Of a stretch of DNA of 64,000 nucleotides, positions 45,564 to 56,314 are shown one piece after another. Origin of the DNA: Chrysogorgia sp. JL179-B06 (Eukaryota; Cnidaria; Anthozoa; Scleralcyonacea; Chrysogorgiidae); contig JAYKKM010000228.1 in assembly GCA_035772405.1 (NCBI GenBank), positions 941,001-1,005,000 on the forward strand, given 5' to 3'. The translations under genes and the position numbers were made by a program. A model generated the notes under the pieces. It was not told where the DNA came from. It was given only the letters and a program-made list of their open reading frames with translations, and did no database searches. How positions within the stretch are numbered: the first letter of the stretch is position 1; every line of letters begins with the position of its first letter.

Positions 45564-45673
45564 TGTAGTTCTGATTTTATGTAGTTAGTGTAGTTTTTAG
45601 ACAAGATCTCGGCTTTCATGTAAAGCAGTTATAATAACTGATGGGATTTTCCAAGTTGAATTAAAGATTCATC

Positions 45674-45713
45674 ATCTCTTTCTCACTTTCTCTCGTTCTC
45701 TTCTCTCTCTCTC

Positions 45714-45762
<49 letters not shown>

Positions 45763-45812
45763 TTCTCTCTTTCTCTCTTTCTCTCTTTATCTCTTTATCT
45801 CTTTCTCTTCTC
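45674..45812 (+). repeat. CTCTTTCT-type microsatellite 5
   Basis: Pyrimidine array including a pure CT run of about 16 units, between copies D and E. Confidence 0.92.
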
Positions 45813-47813
45813 CAATTAAAAAGAAAAGAATAAGAAATAAGAAATCTCCGTGGTTAAACGCCAGAATTAAGCAATCGATGATTGAGCGGAATAAATTAAA
45901 ATCATTGGCTATCAAAACGAATGCCGCTGTGGATTGGCCAAAACTCTGTACTACCAAGAACATTTTCGATTAAATTCTGGCAAACCTCGAGAAATCTGGA
46001 AAACAATAAACGAGGTCATGTCTAGAAACATTAGAAATGACAGTAATATTAATTCAATTAAGACAAATATGGCTCCACCACCAGTCCAGAGGTAATGTCT
46101 GAAACATTTAATATATTTTTTATTGAAATTGGCACAAAAATTATTCAGATTTTCTAGCACCAGTTAACAGTTCATTCCAGTTAAGACAGGTTTCTTTATC
46201 TGTGGTTCTTAAACTACTGAAAAATCTTCCAACCAATAAGGCAACTGGACTTGATAAAATTCCATGTCGCCTTGTAAAATTAACTGTACCAGTAATTGCT
46301 GAGTCATTATGCTACATTTTTAGTTCGTCTATTCAGTCTGGAATTTTTCCTTCTGACTAGAAGATTGCCAAAATCATTCCCATTCATAAAGGTAATGAAA
46401 AGGATGAACTAAACAACTATAGACCAATTTCCATTTTGTCATCTATTTCAAAAGTACTGGAAAGGTTAATATATGACCAATAATGACCATAATAAGTTAT
46501 TATATCCAAGTGCCAATCCAGTTTCAGACGTTTCCACTCGACTACTTCATCACTATTAGACGCTATCAATGAATGGTATATTAATATGGACCAAGGCAAA
46601 TTGAACTCTGTTGTTTTCTTAGAACTTTCAAAAGCTTTTGATACCGTTAACCACTCAATCTTACTTAAAAAACTATCCCACTATGGACTACATTCAGAAA
46701 CAATGAAGTGGTTTAATTCATATTTATCTGAGAGAAAGCAACAATGTTTGATAAATGGTCATCTTTCATCGCCCAAAATAATTAAATGTGACGTTCCACA
46801 GGGTTCAATTCTTGGTCCTCTTCTTTTTCTCATTTATATCAATGATCTGTCTAACTGTCTGTAGCACTCGTATCACACAACTAGTAAATCGATTACCAAA
46901 CTTATTCAGTTTACTAATATTGACTTGAAAAATATTAGTGATTGGCTTTTGGCAAACAAATAGTCTCGATGTAACAAAAACAGAACAACTGTTTATTGCA
47001 TCCGACGATTCATTAAATAAAATAAGTGATTCAGCAATTATTTATTTTGGACATAATCAATTAAAAAGAGTAAGGAAAAGCAAATCTCTTGGAATTTCTA
47101 TTGACGAGAGACTTTCTTGGACACATTGACATAGTTTCAAAGAACGTTTCCTCTGCAATAGGCGGTCTCAAACAAGTTAGATCTTTCATTGACAAAAAAA
47201 CGGGAATAATCATTTATAATTCACTTATTCAGCGACTATTGCGATATTGTATGGGATACTATTGGCGTAACATTGGCCACCAGACTGCAAAAGTTGAATA
47301 ATCGAGCTGGTAGAACAATTTCTCAATTAGGCTATGAAGTCAGGTCTAGCGAAATAAGAAGCCAACTTGGATGGACAACTCTCGAGGAAAGACGTTCAAA
47401 TCACAAATGTAATATGATGTATAAGCTTTTGCATGACAACGCTCCAATATATCTGAAGCAACATTTTCTTTATGTCAATAATAACAGAGAATATATATCA
47501 TCTCAGAGGCAGTAGAAATCTTATTCTACCAAAACCAAAAACTGATCATCTAAATAAAAGCTTCATATTTTCTGGTGCTAAAACATGGAATAATCTTCCA
47601 CTATATTTGAAACTCCATAATACTTTGTCGTCTTTCTAGCAAGCATTGAAATCCCTCAGTTCCTCTAATATCTAATTATCTCCAAATTAACGTATTAATC
47701 TTGTAAATATTTTAAATTTTAATGTAAAATTTTTTTTATACGTTTAATGTAACGTCTGCTCTCATGGAAAGCAATATTGTATATTGATGAGATTCCGAAT
47801 TTAAATAAATTAT
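45813..47813 (+). mobile_element. LINE copy E, 5'-truncated
   Basis: Begins in the endonuclease-RT linker (KSPWLNARIKQSMIERNKLK), then RT motifs NKATGLDKIPCRLVK, NNYRPISILSSISKVLERL, VVFLELSKAFDTVNHSILLK and DVPQGSILGPLLFLIYINDL. The FADD segment is deleted after 46860. The C-terminus follows in several frames to KTWNNLP. The 3' UTR hairpin at 47758-47798 has CTCAT pairing with ATGAG. It ends in the last pyrimidine array. Confidence 0.85.
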
Positions 47814-47858
47814 TCTCTCTCTTTCTCTCTTTTTCTCTTTCTCTCTTTCTCTCTTTCT
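47814..47858 (+). repeat. CTCTTTCT-type microsatellite 6
   Basis: Final short pyrimidine array closing the LINE cluster. Confidence 0.88.
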
Positions 47859-48046
47859 ATTTGCCAAAATAACCTAATCAGAAATTCAAAAGTCCGTGAT
47901 TTTTGCCAGAAATCTTTAGTTTATTTGGTTAAAAACAGTGCGTTTGCTACAGTTCAGTTGGCAAACTATATTTGTAATACTACATTGCTGGTAGTTTTTC
48001 AAATGATCTCATGTATTTGTCATAATTTCCTTTTTATAAATCTTAG

Positions 48047-48163
48047 ATATCGACGAGTGCTTGCACCAACCATGTCATGCAAACGCCACGTGTAACAACA
48101 CAGTTGGATCTTTCATGTGCACGTGTGATCTAGGCTATACTGGTGATGGCTTTAACTGCTCAG
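48047..48163 (+). CDS. Calcium-binding-type EGF exon
   Basis: The exon is 117 bases, phase 1 at both ends, between TCTTAG and CAG|GTATGC. It encodes [20 protein letters not shown] and [19 protein letters not shown]: six cysteines in EGF spacing with the DxDE start and the CxNxxGSFxCxC core of calcium-binding EGF domains. Such domains give rigid extracellular rods. It is the first EGF exon after the LINE cluster and probably belongs to the gene starting at 21326, but a linking exon (phase 0 to 1) has not been found. Confidence 0.85.
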
Positions 48164-48890
48164 GTATGCATAACGTTTATCTGATGGACAATGAAGAAAT
48201 ATTTGTGGATTGGACATGCAGAGTATTTCTGCACATGCTCCAATTAATCAATAGTGTAGGAAAACTTTGATATATAGAATAACGTTTTGTACGAAAAAAA
48301 TATACAGCTACTGTAAACCGCAGTAGAGGTGTTGAGGTCAGGGCTTTCACTTAGTTCTGAAGTAGATTGCCAGAAATTTCGAGTGAATAATCTTTAGTAA
48401 ATAATCTTTTAGTAAAAATAAATTTTGTTTATGACGTCATGGCCTCAAGAGCAACAAATCAGAGCCAAGTTTGTTGAGGCTATGACGTTAAGAGCAGTCG
48501 TCCATTTACTCGCCATTTCAATGGCTCGGATCCTAAAATGGAAACTTAATTTACATATCTTTTCTATAGAACCATTATTTCAACGAATTTCGCAATCAAA
48601 TTTTGCATGATTACTAATTGCTAGCCTCCTCCGTGCAGAAGACTGGGAGATATCTTTCATTATAATATGATGTTAGGGTGATTTCGCCAGTTAATTAGTA
48701 AGGGGCGTCAATGACATTTCAAGATAATTATAGACTATAATGATAGGTGTGAGGTTTTTTGTAAGAACAGACACCGGGAAAGGGAGACTGGGAAAGTGAG
48801 TGAATGTGAGAGCGAATAAAGTATTTTGAAATTATCTATCTGTTGTCGAATCTGTGGTTGGATCCTATAGTAAAGGGCAATTTACTAAAT
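48164..48890. other. Intron, nothing recognised
   Basis: No exon or element was recognised; the frames in this stretch lack motifs. Confidence 0.4.
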
Positions 48891-49135
48891 CCGCAAGCAA
48901 CTCTGTGGCTTCTTTTTTCAGAGTCAAATAGCTTCCAAGGCTGTTTTGGCCGAGCCAGAGAAATTAACAAGAGTTAAATTAAATGGCGATGTGCTGTCCC
49001 CTCTTCATCGGCCAATCCCTTCACAAATCCCAACAATCCCTATACTTCCCTGCAATCCCAGCCAAAACATTGCTCGTACATCCTTGCAGGAAGCTATTTG
49101 CCCACGTAACTAAGAAGCCACAGAGTTGCCTGCGG
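48891..49135. mobile_element. MITE with CCGCAAGCAACTCTGTGG ends
   Basis: CCGCAAGCAACTCTGTGGCT and CCACAGAGTTGCCTGCGG are inverted over about 25 bases. The inner parts also share CAAATAGCTTCC / GGAAGCTATTTG in inverted order. No ORF and no clear target duplication. Confidence 0.75.
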
Positions 49136-49191
49136 AGGAGACTAACTAATTGCCATACATGATATCCTTAACATTATTTTCAGCGACACTC

Positions 49192-49592
49192 CACTCCCAA
49201 AACAAGTGTCGCTTACATGAAATTGATTTATCGCCTTACACGAGAATGGGTATTAGTTTTCTTCTAATATTTTTATTTTGATATTCACAATACCATGACA
49301 ATAGCGTTGTCTTAGTCTATTGTGCATGATTTCTATTCACGCAATAGTGAAGGATTTATTTCACTCAATGACGAAGTGTTTCTATCACTCAATGACGTCA
49401 AAAATTAATTGGAGCGAACGCATTCGCCCGCAATCAGAACAAAAATGGCGATCTTCAATTTACCAAACACACGAGAAACCAAACCAAATTTCTCTCAAAC
49501 TAAAACGTTTAGAAGAAAACTAATACCCATTACCATGTAAGGCGACAAAGAACTTTCATTTAAGCAACACTTGTTTTGGGGTGGAATGTCCC
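49192..49592. mobile_element. MITE with inverted CCCAAAACAAGTGT arms
   Basis: CACTCCACTCCCAAAACAAG at the left is inverted at the right as ACTTGTTTTGGGGTGGAATG, with flanking CGCTTACATGAAA also partly inverted. Non-coding. Confidence 0.7.
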
Positions 49593-49800
49593 TTTAAAAC
49601 AATTTACCAGCTTATTTTTCATCCAATACACACTTTAAATCCTTGCGTTTATGTCTATTTCTTTTTTCAAATTTTTGTTCACGCTGTTAGGAATATAATT
49701 TAAGCGTCAGTGTGTCAATTTAATGGAGAAGAATACCGCAGCCACCAAATAAATATTAAATCGGTAATTTCTTTCGAAATAGCGCATCTTCCTCTTTCAG

Positions 49801-49917
49801 AGCGTAAGCCGAAACCTTGTGATTCATGGCCTTGCAAGAACGGAGGAACCTGTAGCAACAAAGGAGATTCGTTTTCATGTGAATGTGTCGAAGACTACAA
49901 AGGAAAAACCTGTGAAG
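49801..49917 (+). CDS. EGF exon, tandem copy 1
   Basis: Exactly 117 bases, phase 1 on both sides, after a CTTTCAG acceptor. It encodes ERKPKPCDSWPCKNGGTC then SNKGDSFSCECVEDYKGKTC: a complete six-cysteine EGF domain of the non-calcium type. The donor is GAAG|GTTTTC, weaker than the GTATAC of its twin. About nine of 117 bases differ from the next exon, and the start of the following intron is shared too. Confidence 0.88.
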
Positions 49918-49997
49918 GTTTTCAATTTTATTTTCGTATTTATAACTGTATATTTTACCCAGATACCCTAACCAATGTATTCCCAATCCATTTGCAG

Positions 49998-50114
49998 AAC
50001 GTAACCCTAAACCTTGTGATTCATCGCCTTGCAAAAATGGAGGAACCTGTAGCAACAAAGGAGATTCATTTTCATGTGAATGTGTCGAAGACTACAAAGG
50101 AAAAAACTGTGAAG
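49998..50114 (+). CDS. EGF exon, tandem copy 2
   Basis: Also 117 bases, phase 1 on both sides, after TTTGCAG. It encodes ERNPKPCDSSPCKNGGTC and an identical SNKGDSFSCECVEDYKGK segment. The exon spacing (197 bases from copy 1) and matching intron starts show a recent unequal-crossover exon duplication. Downstream the gene is followed by a LINE; by analogy with 2576-6501, a phase-1 vWA exon may lie beyond the window. Confidence 0.88.
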
Positions 50115-50204
50115 GTATACAATTTTATTTTCGTATTTATATTGGGGTTGAACGGGTCGAGGGAAGACATGAAATCACAGCTGGTAAAAGTTGGTAAATA
50201 AACG

Positions 50205-52615
50205 ATTTACCAAACCCTGTCGGGGGTCAACTTATAACTGAGCCGACTCGTATTGCCCAAAACTCGAGTACTCTTCTGGATATAATCGCCACAAACTGCC
50301 CTCAGAACATCAGCAAGTCCGGTGTAATAAACTTGTGCCTAAGTGATCATGAGATGGTTTATTTTAAGGTCTTTAGGAACTATGCAAATTACCAACCTTA
50401 CAAATTTTGCCAAGACCTAAATCAGATTGATTGGGACATTGCCAAGGATACCATTTCCTCTGGACATGACACTTGTGTAAACAAACTATTTGTCACGGTA
50501 GCTGACCGTCATGCCCCAATTATATAGAAACGTGTTCGTGGTTTGGATAATTGTCCGTGGATGACAACCAAAATCAAACAAGATATTCGTCAACGTGATT
50601 ATTTATCAAAAAAGGCGCGAAAAAGTAATTGTGATGTAGATTGGTCAAATTACCGTTCTGCTCGAAATCGGGTATTAAAGAATATCAAAAAAGCTAAACA
50701 AACATACAATAAGAAACTAGTCGAAGAGCATAGTGGTGATCCTAAGGCTTTCTGGAAAACTATAAAATCGATTCTCCCAGGGGAGAAAAGGTCGACTGCC
50801 AGAAACCTCAACATCAAAATAGATGGAGAACTCTGTAATGACAATAAAAAGATTGCAAATGGTTTTAAATTTTTTCACCACTGTTGTATCGCGCCTTTTA
50901 CATTCCCTGGGAACTAGCCTTTCCAGCATGAATTGGAGCCCTTGCCACATGGTTAAACGATCACTTCCCACCTTTAAATTTGAGCCTGTATCCGAACTGT
51001 TTGTCACCACTGAAATCAAACGTATGAAAATAAGGAAATCATGCGGCCTTGACAATATATCACCTCGTTTGATTAAAGATTCAGTTGATGTAATCACAAA
51101 ACCGCTCACCAAAATTATCAATGAATCCTTAGCGCAAGGTATTGTGCCCTGTGACTGGAAATCTGCAAGGATAACACCCCTGTTAAAGAAAGGAAGCGCT
51201 GCTGATATGAACAATTATCGTCCAATATCGGTGCTTCCGGTGGCATCCAAAATACTGGAGAGAGCTGTACATTTCCAACTCCATAAATATCTAAGTGAAC
51301 ATAACCTTCTTAGCCCTTTCCAGTGTGGTTTCAGGAAGAAACACTCGACGAACTCGGCGGCTATATCCTTTACAGATACTGTCCGCCGAGGTATGGATCA
51401 GGGACAACTCACTGGAGCTATATTTATAGATCTTCAAAAAGCTTTTGATTCTGTGGACCATGGGATTCTGATTAATAAATTAAGGTTCTATGGCCTCCAG
51501 GGTATTGAGCTCAGCTGGTTTGAGGATTACCTAACCAATCGTAAACAAGTTGTTGGCCTCGGTAAGGAATTATCGGATTCACGCCCTATCACCTCTGGTG
51601 TGCCGCAGGGGTCAATACTTGGCCCCTTGCTATTCGTACTTTTTATTAACGAGTTGCCCCTCGTCCTACACCAATGTAATATTCTGATGTATGCAGATGA
51701 CACCGTCATATACTACACGGCTAAAAATGCTGTTGAAATCGCGAAGACTCTAACAGAAGAATTAAACCTAGTTAATGATTGGTTATTGAATAACAATTTG
51801 TTACTCCATAAAGGAAAAAACCGAATGTGTCCTTTTTGGCACTAATTCCAGGTTATCTTCCGTTGACAGTTTTATTGTATCTATTGGGGAGCACATCATC
51901 AAACGTGTCTCTGAATTTAAATACCTCGGTGTTGTTATGGACGAAGCCCTTACCTGGAGTGCCAATGTGGATTATATATATAAGAAAGTGGCGACGAGGA
52001 TTCGCATGCTAAGTCGAGTGAGAAGTAATATTAGCATGAACACCGCCAGCATTATATACAAGTCTTTCATTTTGCCAGTGCTTGATTACTGTGATACTTC
52101 ATGGAACTGTTGTGGGAAAGTAAATGCTGATTATTTAGAGAAACTACAAAGACGTGCGGCACGTATTATCATGAAAACAGCAAGAAGTGATGAAGCACTC
52201 GAATTTTTAAGATATAAAAACCTTGAGAACAGACGTGAAGAACATATTTTAAAACTTGTTAAACAGTGCATAAATGGCCATGTACCACAATTTTTTAAAA
52301 ATTATTTTGTTTTTAACAAAGATATAGTCAAGAGGTCCACTAGACAAAGTAATTTTCTTTATTTGCCAAGAGTTAAATTAGAGTGTAGTAAAAAATCATT
52401 TTACTACCATGGCTGTGTCGTTTTTAATCGTAATATTTAACTTCTTTGAAATTAATAACTTTTATCTTTAACTGTATTATATTTATTTATATATATACTG
52501 ATTTGTTATTTTGTATTATAAGAATTGTTTTTAATTAGATAGGGCCTCTATTGATAACAGTCAATGTAATATTAGCTGAAAGAGTTACCCTATTGAAATA
52601 AAAGTTTTCATGTCT
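50205..52615 (+). mobile_element. CR1/L2-type LINE, 5'-truncated
   Basis: Begins in the C-terminal endonuclease (QLITEPTRIAQNSSTLLDII, LSDHEMVYF), has a stop at 50525 and a frameshift near 50865, then a long RT frame to about 51840: SCGLDNISPRLI, NNYRPISVLPVASKILER, FQCGFRKKHSTNSAAI, IFIDLQKAFDSVDHG, SGVPQGSILGPLLF and catalytic MYADDTVIYY near 51690. A one-base A insertion at about 51818 breaks the frame before ECVLFGTNS. The C-terminal part (KYLGVVMDEALTW to FYYHGCVVFNRNI) stays open to 52440. The 3' hairpin is at 52550-52593 (AGGG/CCCT and CTCT/AGAG), then AATAAAAG. The fragments at 8758 and 9935 are the same family. Confidence 0.9.
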
Positions 52616-52845
52616 ATGAGCTGGGAGACACAGGTTCAAATCCTGGGTCGAACTCCACTCAAGGTCTTAAAAATAATTGAGGAGAAAGTGCTGCCTTTGC
52701 AATAATATCAGCAAATGGTAAGACTTTCAGGTCTTCTCGGATAACGACCTAAAATCGTAGGTCCTCGGAACCCCTATAATTGGGCTTCTAGCCTGTTGGG
52801 TTATTCCGTTCACCTAAGAGTGATAAATCTAATAAACTAAACTAA
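52616..52845 (+). repeat. tRNA-derived SINE-like repeat
   Basis: GGTTCAAATCCTGGG at 52633 fits a polymerase III B box; no A box is visible, so the head may be truncated. The body (AAGACTTTCAGGTCTTCTCG, CCTCGGAACCCCTATA) and tail (AGAGTGATAAATCTAATAAAC) recur at 17585-17735. Confidence 0.55.
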
Positions 52846-52865
52846 ACTATATGATAGAATAGCAG

Positions 52866-53475
52866 AATTGTCGAAGATCTATTTTCGAGTATATGTTCAA
52901 AACCATTCATCAAACTTTCTCCAAACTTTGCATGTATTTACAGACAAATAAACTAAAAAGTTCAAGTTATGTAGTCGTCATGGTGACCGATTTGTTTCCA
53001 GACCTCTTAATATAAAAAAAAAAACTATTTGTTTTAATTCTCTCAAGTGCTGATCATTTTGGAGTTGGTAATATTGAAGGAAGATGCTACAAACTTAACT
53101 AATCTTATACTAAAGTGTGAAGTTGTAGTAAACTCTGCTATGGCACAAAACAAAGATTTTCTGAGCCTGCATTTAGAGGTCTGGAAACAAATTGGTTACC
53201 ATGACGACTACATAACGTGAACTGTCTTTTTTAGTTTATTTGTCTATAAATACATGCAAAGTTTGGAGAAAGTTTGGTGAATGGTTTTGAAGATATACTC
53301 GAAAATAGATCTTCGACAATTCTGCTTTCCTTATCTTACGTCATCATATTCCTTATTTGCATATTACAAAAACTGGAACAATTACTTAAGAACAAAAACA
53401 GCTATCGCCAAAATTTAAAAGAACATCCTTCCTAATTTTAGGAGTACTTTTATTCTAAACCAAAAAATGGTCTGC
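52866..53475. repeat. Foldback MITE with ~140-bp hairpin arms
   Basis: 52866-53008 pairs with 53176-53324 (GAATTGTCGAAGATCTATTT at the left, its inverse at the right) around a 165-base loop. The right arm continues to CCAAAAAATGG at 53459-53469, while the left side is cut short at about 52866. The solo arm at 7280-7510 has the full outer sequence. Confidence 0.88.
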
Positions 53476-53835
53476 TCGTACGTAGATTTTGCATGTTATC
53501 TCGGCCAATATTTACTCGATTTCAATTCTGAAAACAGATTTGGAATTATCGAGTCTCAGTACATAACATACTTGTCTATTATATTACGAGAACGTGCAAA
53601 CCTTTCGTAAAAACGGTTTATGTACTGAGAAATTAGTCGGCAATCAGGCTGCTGCTTCGTCGTATATTATTTTGAACGTTATACTTAACTCGGCCAATAT
53701 TTCGTCTATTTCAATTCTGAAAACAGATTTGGAATTACCGAGTCTAAATACATAACATACTATATGTTATATTTGTATACCTTTCATAAAAATCTGTTTA
53801 TGTAGTTCGTCAGATTGCACAAATCGGCAATGGCT
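53476..53835. repeat. Dimeric ~200-bp dispersed repeat, copy 2
   Basis: Two units with TCGGCCAATATTT, CAGATTTGGAATTA and CATAACATACT, homologous to 14746-15135. It directly abuts the foldback element. Confidence 0.75.
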
Positions 53836-54061
53836 GCTTCGCTGCGATTCAAACGGATCACCCAAAACGACTTTATACTTCCTTATAAGGAGTTGGACCT
53901 ACCATTTTACACAAAATCTTGCGTTTCGTTGCTTCTCGCAACATCGTCCGAGAATGAATGTAAATTAATGACATGACAAACATTTTATTAAATGTTGCTA
54001 ATTATAACTGTTACAGACAATAGAGGGTAAGTGGTTGGGACAAAGACAGGAAGAAAGGATC

Positions 54062-54925
54062 ATAGGCGTACGAACCGGGGAGGGAGAAAGCGGAAAGGCG
54101 AAGTGGGGAGGGAGGGAACGCCTGCACGAAAGACCCATGTTTTTGGATTTCCGCCCACATGAAGAACTGTCAAAAACAACCAATCAGCGACTAGCGGGCT
54201 TTCCTCAATGATTACAACATTTCACTTCGAATCGTGAAATATCCATGTCTGAAACTCCGTAAAAAGCTTGACTGCATCTGGTGGAAACAAGATTTATTTT
54301 GAAAATTTATTCAAGCAATCGTGTAGACATGGAAGCACAGAGTTGATAGTGCATTACTACGCAGTGAAACTTTCTCCGAGCGGCCGGTTTGTAGGTCTTG
54401 CGGCAGAACAAATAAGAAATGCTTTTGAACTTTATAACTTTACGAAATCAGTATCAACACATGCGAAAGGAGACAGCAATGTTCCACGAACCGATAACAT
54501 TAATAGCCCTGATAAAATGAAGCGACATCTGACTACCGAACATCGTAAATCTCTTTATTCTGAAACGTCGAAGGAATTCTCCGAAGGCCCAGAGAGCATT
54601 GTTGAAACACCTGAAGACAAGGACAAGGTAGAAATCACAATAATATAGCTGCTTCTCCTGCCGACTGATAATCACGTGCTCGCACGAACGTCTGGTAAAT
54701 CTACTAAATCCATAATCAAACTCTTGCTAAATCCGCAGGCTAGCCAAATCCCGTTGGTAATACCATCAAAACATCTTTTCCTGCCAGAAGCTCCCCTGGT
54801 GGACGTAGAAATAAAAAAACATGGGTCTTTCGTGCAGGCGTTCCATCCGCACTCACCCCAGTCCTCGCCCCCAATCCCTAAACGGCTGCTTCGCAGGCTA
54901 GGGAGGCTGGGGAGCTGCAGCTCCC
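54062..54925. mobile_element. Putative element with 30-bp internal inverted repeat and an ORF
   Basis: GAACGCCTGCACGAAAGACC continues to a 30-base match, inverted at 54817-54846. The outer flanks (GGCGTACGAACCGGGG; GGCTGGGGAGCTGCAGCTCC) belong to a repeat family also seen near 37966. Between the arms lies an open frame at about 54253-54648 without an ATG in the frame, containing YFENLFKQSCRHGSTELIVH and a charged SETSKEFSEGPE tail; it could be an internal exon of a captured or transposon gene. I do not recognise it. Confidence 0.4.
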
Positions 54926-55460
54926 CCAGTTGTCTGAAAAATTAGCTCTATTCGGGCAAAAATGGTCTTGTCATTCGGGCAAAAAGGGTCCTGTATTAAA
55001 TTATTATAATATTTGAATGCAACTTAATGACATTATAACGGATTCTCGTTGAGGGAAATCTGGGATTTCATTAATGTTCTTCGTTGAGCAATGGTCAGTG
55101 GCATAGCCAGGCCTAATACATTTGTTTTTGTTGGCTAATTATTGCTTTCCTTGTTTCTCTTCTGCCGTCGTGCAACGCATTTCCCATGGAGAGATATCTA
55201 CGCTGTCTAAATTTGGAAAATCTGTGTTACATTAAATCGAATCTCGCACACTGCCGCGGCTGAAAAAACGAGAAAAATGCCCTTCAAATTGCAGGAAATA
55301 CACTTTCAGAGAATCAAAAATTCAAACATTTTCCCGGGGTAACATGCCCCCGCATGTATAATAATACTGGGGTTAAATAGATTAATAATGACGTCATCAT
55401 TTATTCCGGCAAGTTATGCTTAGCCCCCTACAAACTTTTACCCGTACGTCTATGGAAAGG
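54926..55460. repeat. Degraded hAT-like repeat pieces
   Basis: AAAAATGGTCTTGTCATTCG at 54960 matches 38018. CAGTGGCATAGCCAGGC at 55096 resembles a hAT terminus, and TGCAGGAAATACACTTTCAG with a GGGGTAACATGCCCCC palindrome follow. No coding gene. Confidence 0.45.
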
Positions 55461-55500
55461 GTTAAACAGTGGTGAGATATGTCAGCTTAATTCGAAGCTT

Positions 55501-56314
55501 AGGGGCTGTTTGTATGAGCCTGGCTAGTCCGGTTAGCCGGGCTTATGCTTAACAAAGTTCTTCCAAGGCTAAGGTAAATGTGGCGCGTTTACACTATTGC
55601 TACGGGCTCGCTTTGGCTTAGCCCTTGCAGCGGTTATACATTTTCTATAGCAGGACGTATTAACAAAATGGCGGATCCATGTATTTTGTTGTGGTTTATA
55701 TATTTGATTTTATTAAAGAAGCGTAATAGGAGAAAGTATCGTATACATTCTGCACTGCAGATATATCGTAATATACACACAATGGAAGAACGTCAATGGC
55801 TTAAAACGGTATATTCTAGTGTACCAATGGTCCCCAGGTGGACAGACAGAATGTGGGTTGAGCACTTGAGAATGAAAAAGGAAACATTCTTTTATGTTAT
55901 TCTCCATTGTTATTAAATGTTTTCACTCATTTTTCACGTGTTTGCCTCTGAATATCACTACTGCGGCCCATGTTACCATAGCAATAAGGCCCAGGCCAGC
56001 CCGAAGGTGTTTACACTGGCATAATGATGGCCTAGGCCAACAATCGATGTGAGCCCAGATTTCCTGGCCTATATATAGGTCAGGCCTAGGCCAGGCCAAT
56101 GTGTGTTTACACTACCAAAATCCTGGCCTAGGCGAGGCCAAGGCTTGTAGTGTAAACACGGCTATAGACACCCAGAATGATATTTCAATGTAGAACTGGC
56201 TTAGTTTAGCTGTAGGAAGAGCATAAAGTTAATTCAAATTATCGTCTTGGGTCAAGGAAAGACTATTTTCGTGACACAAATCACGGGCTAGCCCGGCTCA
56301 TATAAACAACCCCT
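55501..56314. mobile_element. Harbinger-like element
   Basis: AGGGGCTGTTTGTATGAGCC at the left and GGCTCATATAAACAACCCCT at the right are inverted copies; TTA-like bases flank the left end. It holds a transposase N-terminus and, at about 55965-56165, a segment rich in GGCCTAGGCC palindromes with GTGTTTACACT on both sides, probably a further insertion. Confidence 0.75.
55671..55916 (+). pseudogene. Harbinger transposase N-terminal fragment
   Basis: From an ATG at 55671 the frame runs MADPCILLWFIYLILLKKRN to a region VPRWTDRMWVEHLRMKKETF, which resembles the N-terminal segment of PIF/Harbinger (HARBI1-like) transposases just before the nuclease domain. It stops at 55914 and the DDE catalytic part is absent, so it cannot be active. 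Confidence 0.6.

Larger units (their letters stand above)
41375..45673 (+). mobile_element. LINE copy D with endonuclease and RT remains
   Basis: The longest microsatellite-bound copy. From 41390 it encodes the APE-type endonuclease (NIVSLTLHIDELR, INETRLDSS, RNGGGVCFFLHN, ILGDLNCNVL), with a stop at 41647-41649 and frameshifts near 41960 (SGVIHLG). After the opposite-strand LINE at 42262-43877 it resumes with the linker (ISQSMNNHFVEIGPKL) and RT motifs NKATGLDRIPCMLLKEA and NNYRPI, then a deletion removing the catalytic centre, and finally LIQPFFDYCDIVWDNM to AKLWNNFPPDIR. It has many lesions. The hairpin lies at 45609-45654, after a TA microsatellite. Confidence 0.85.
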
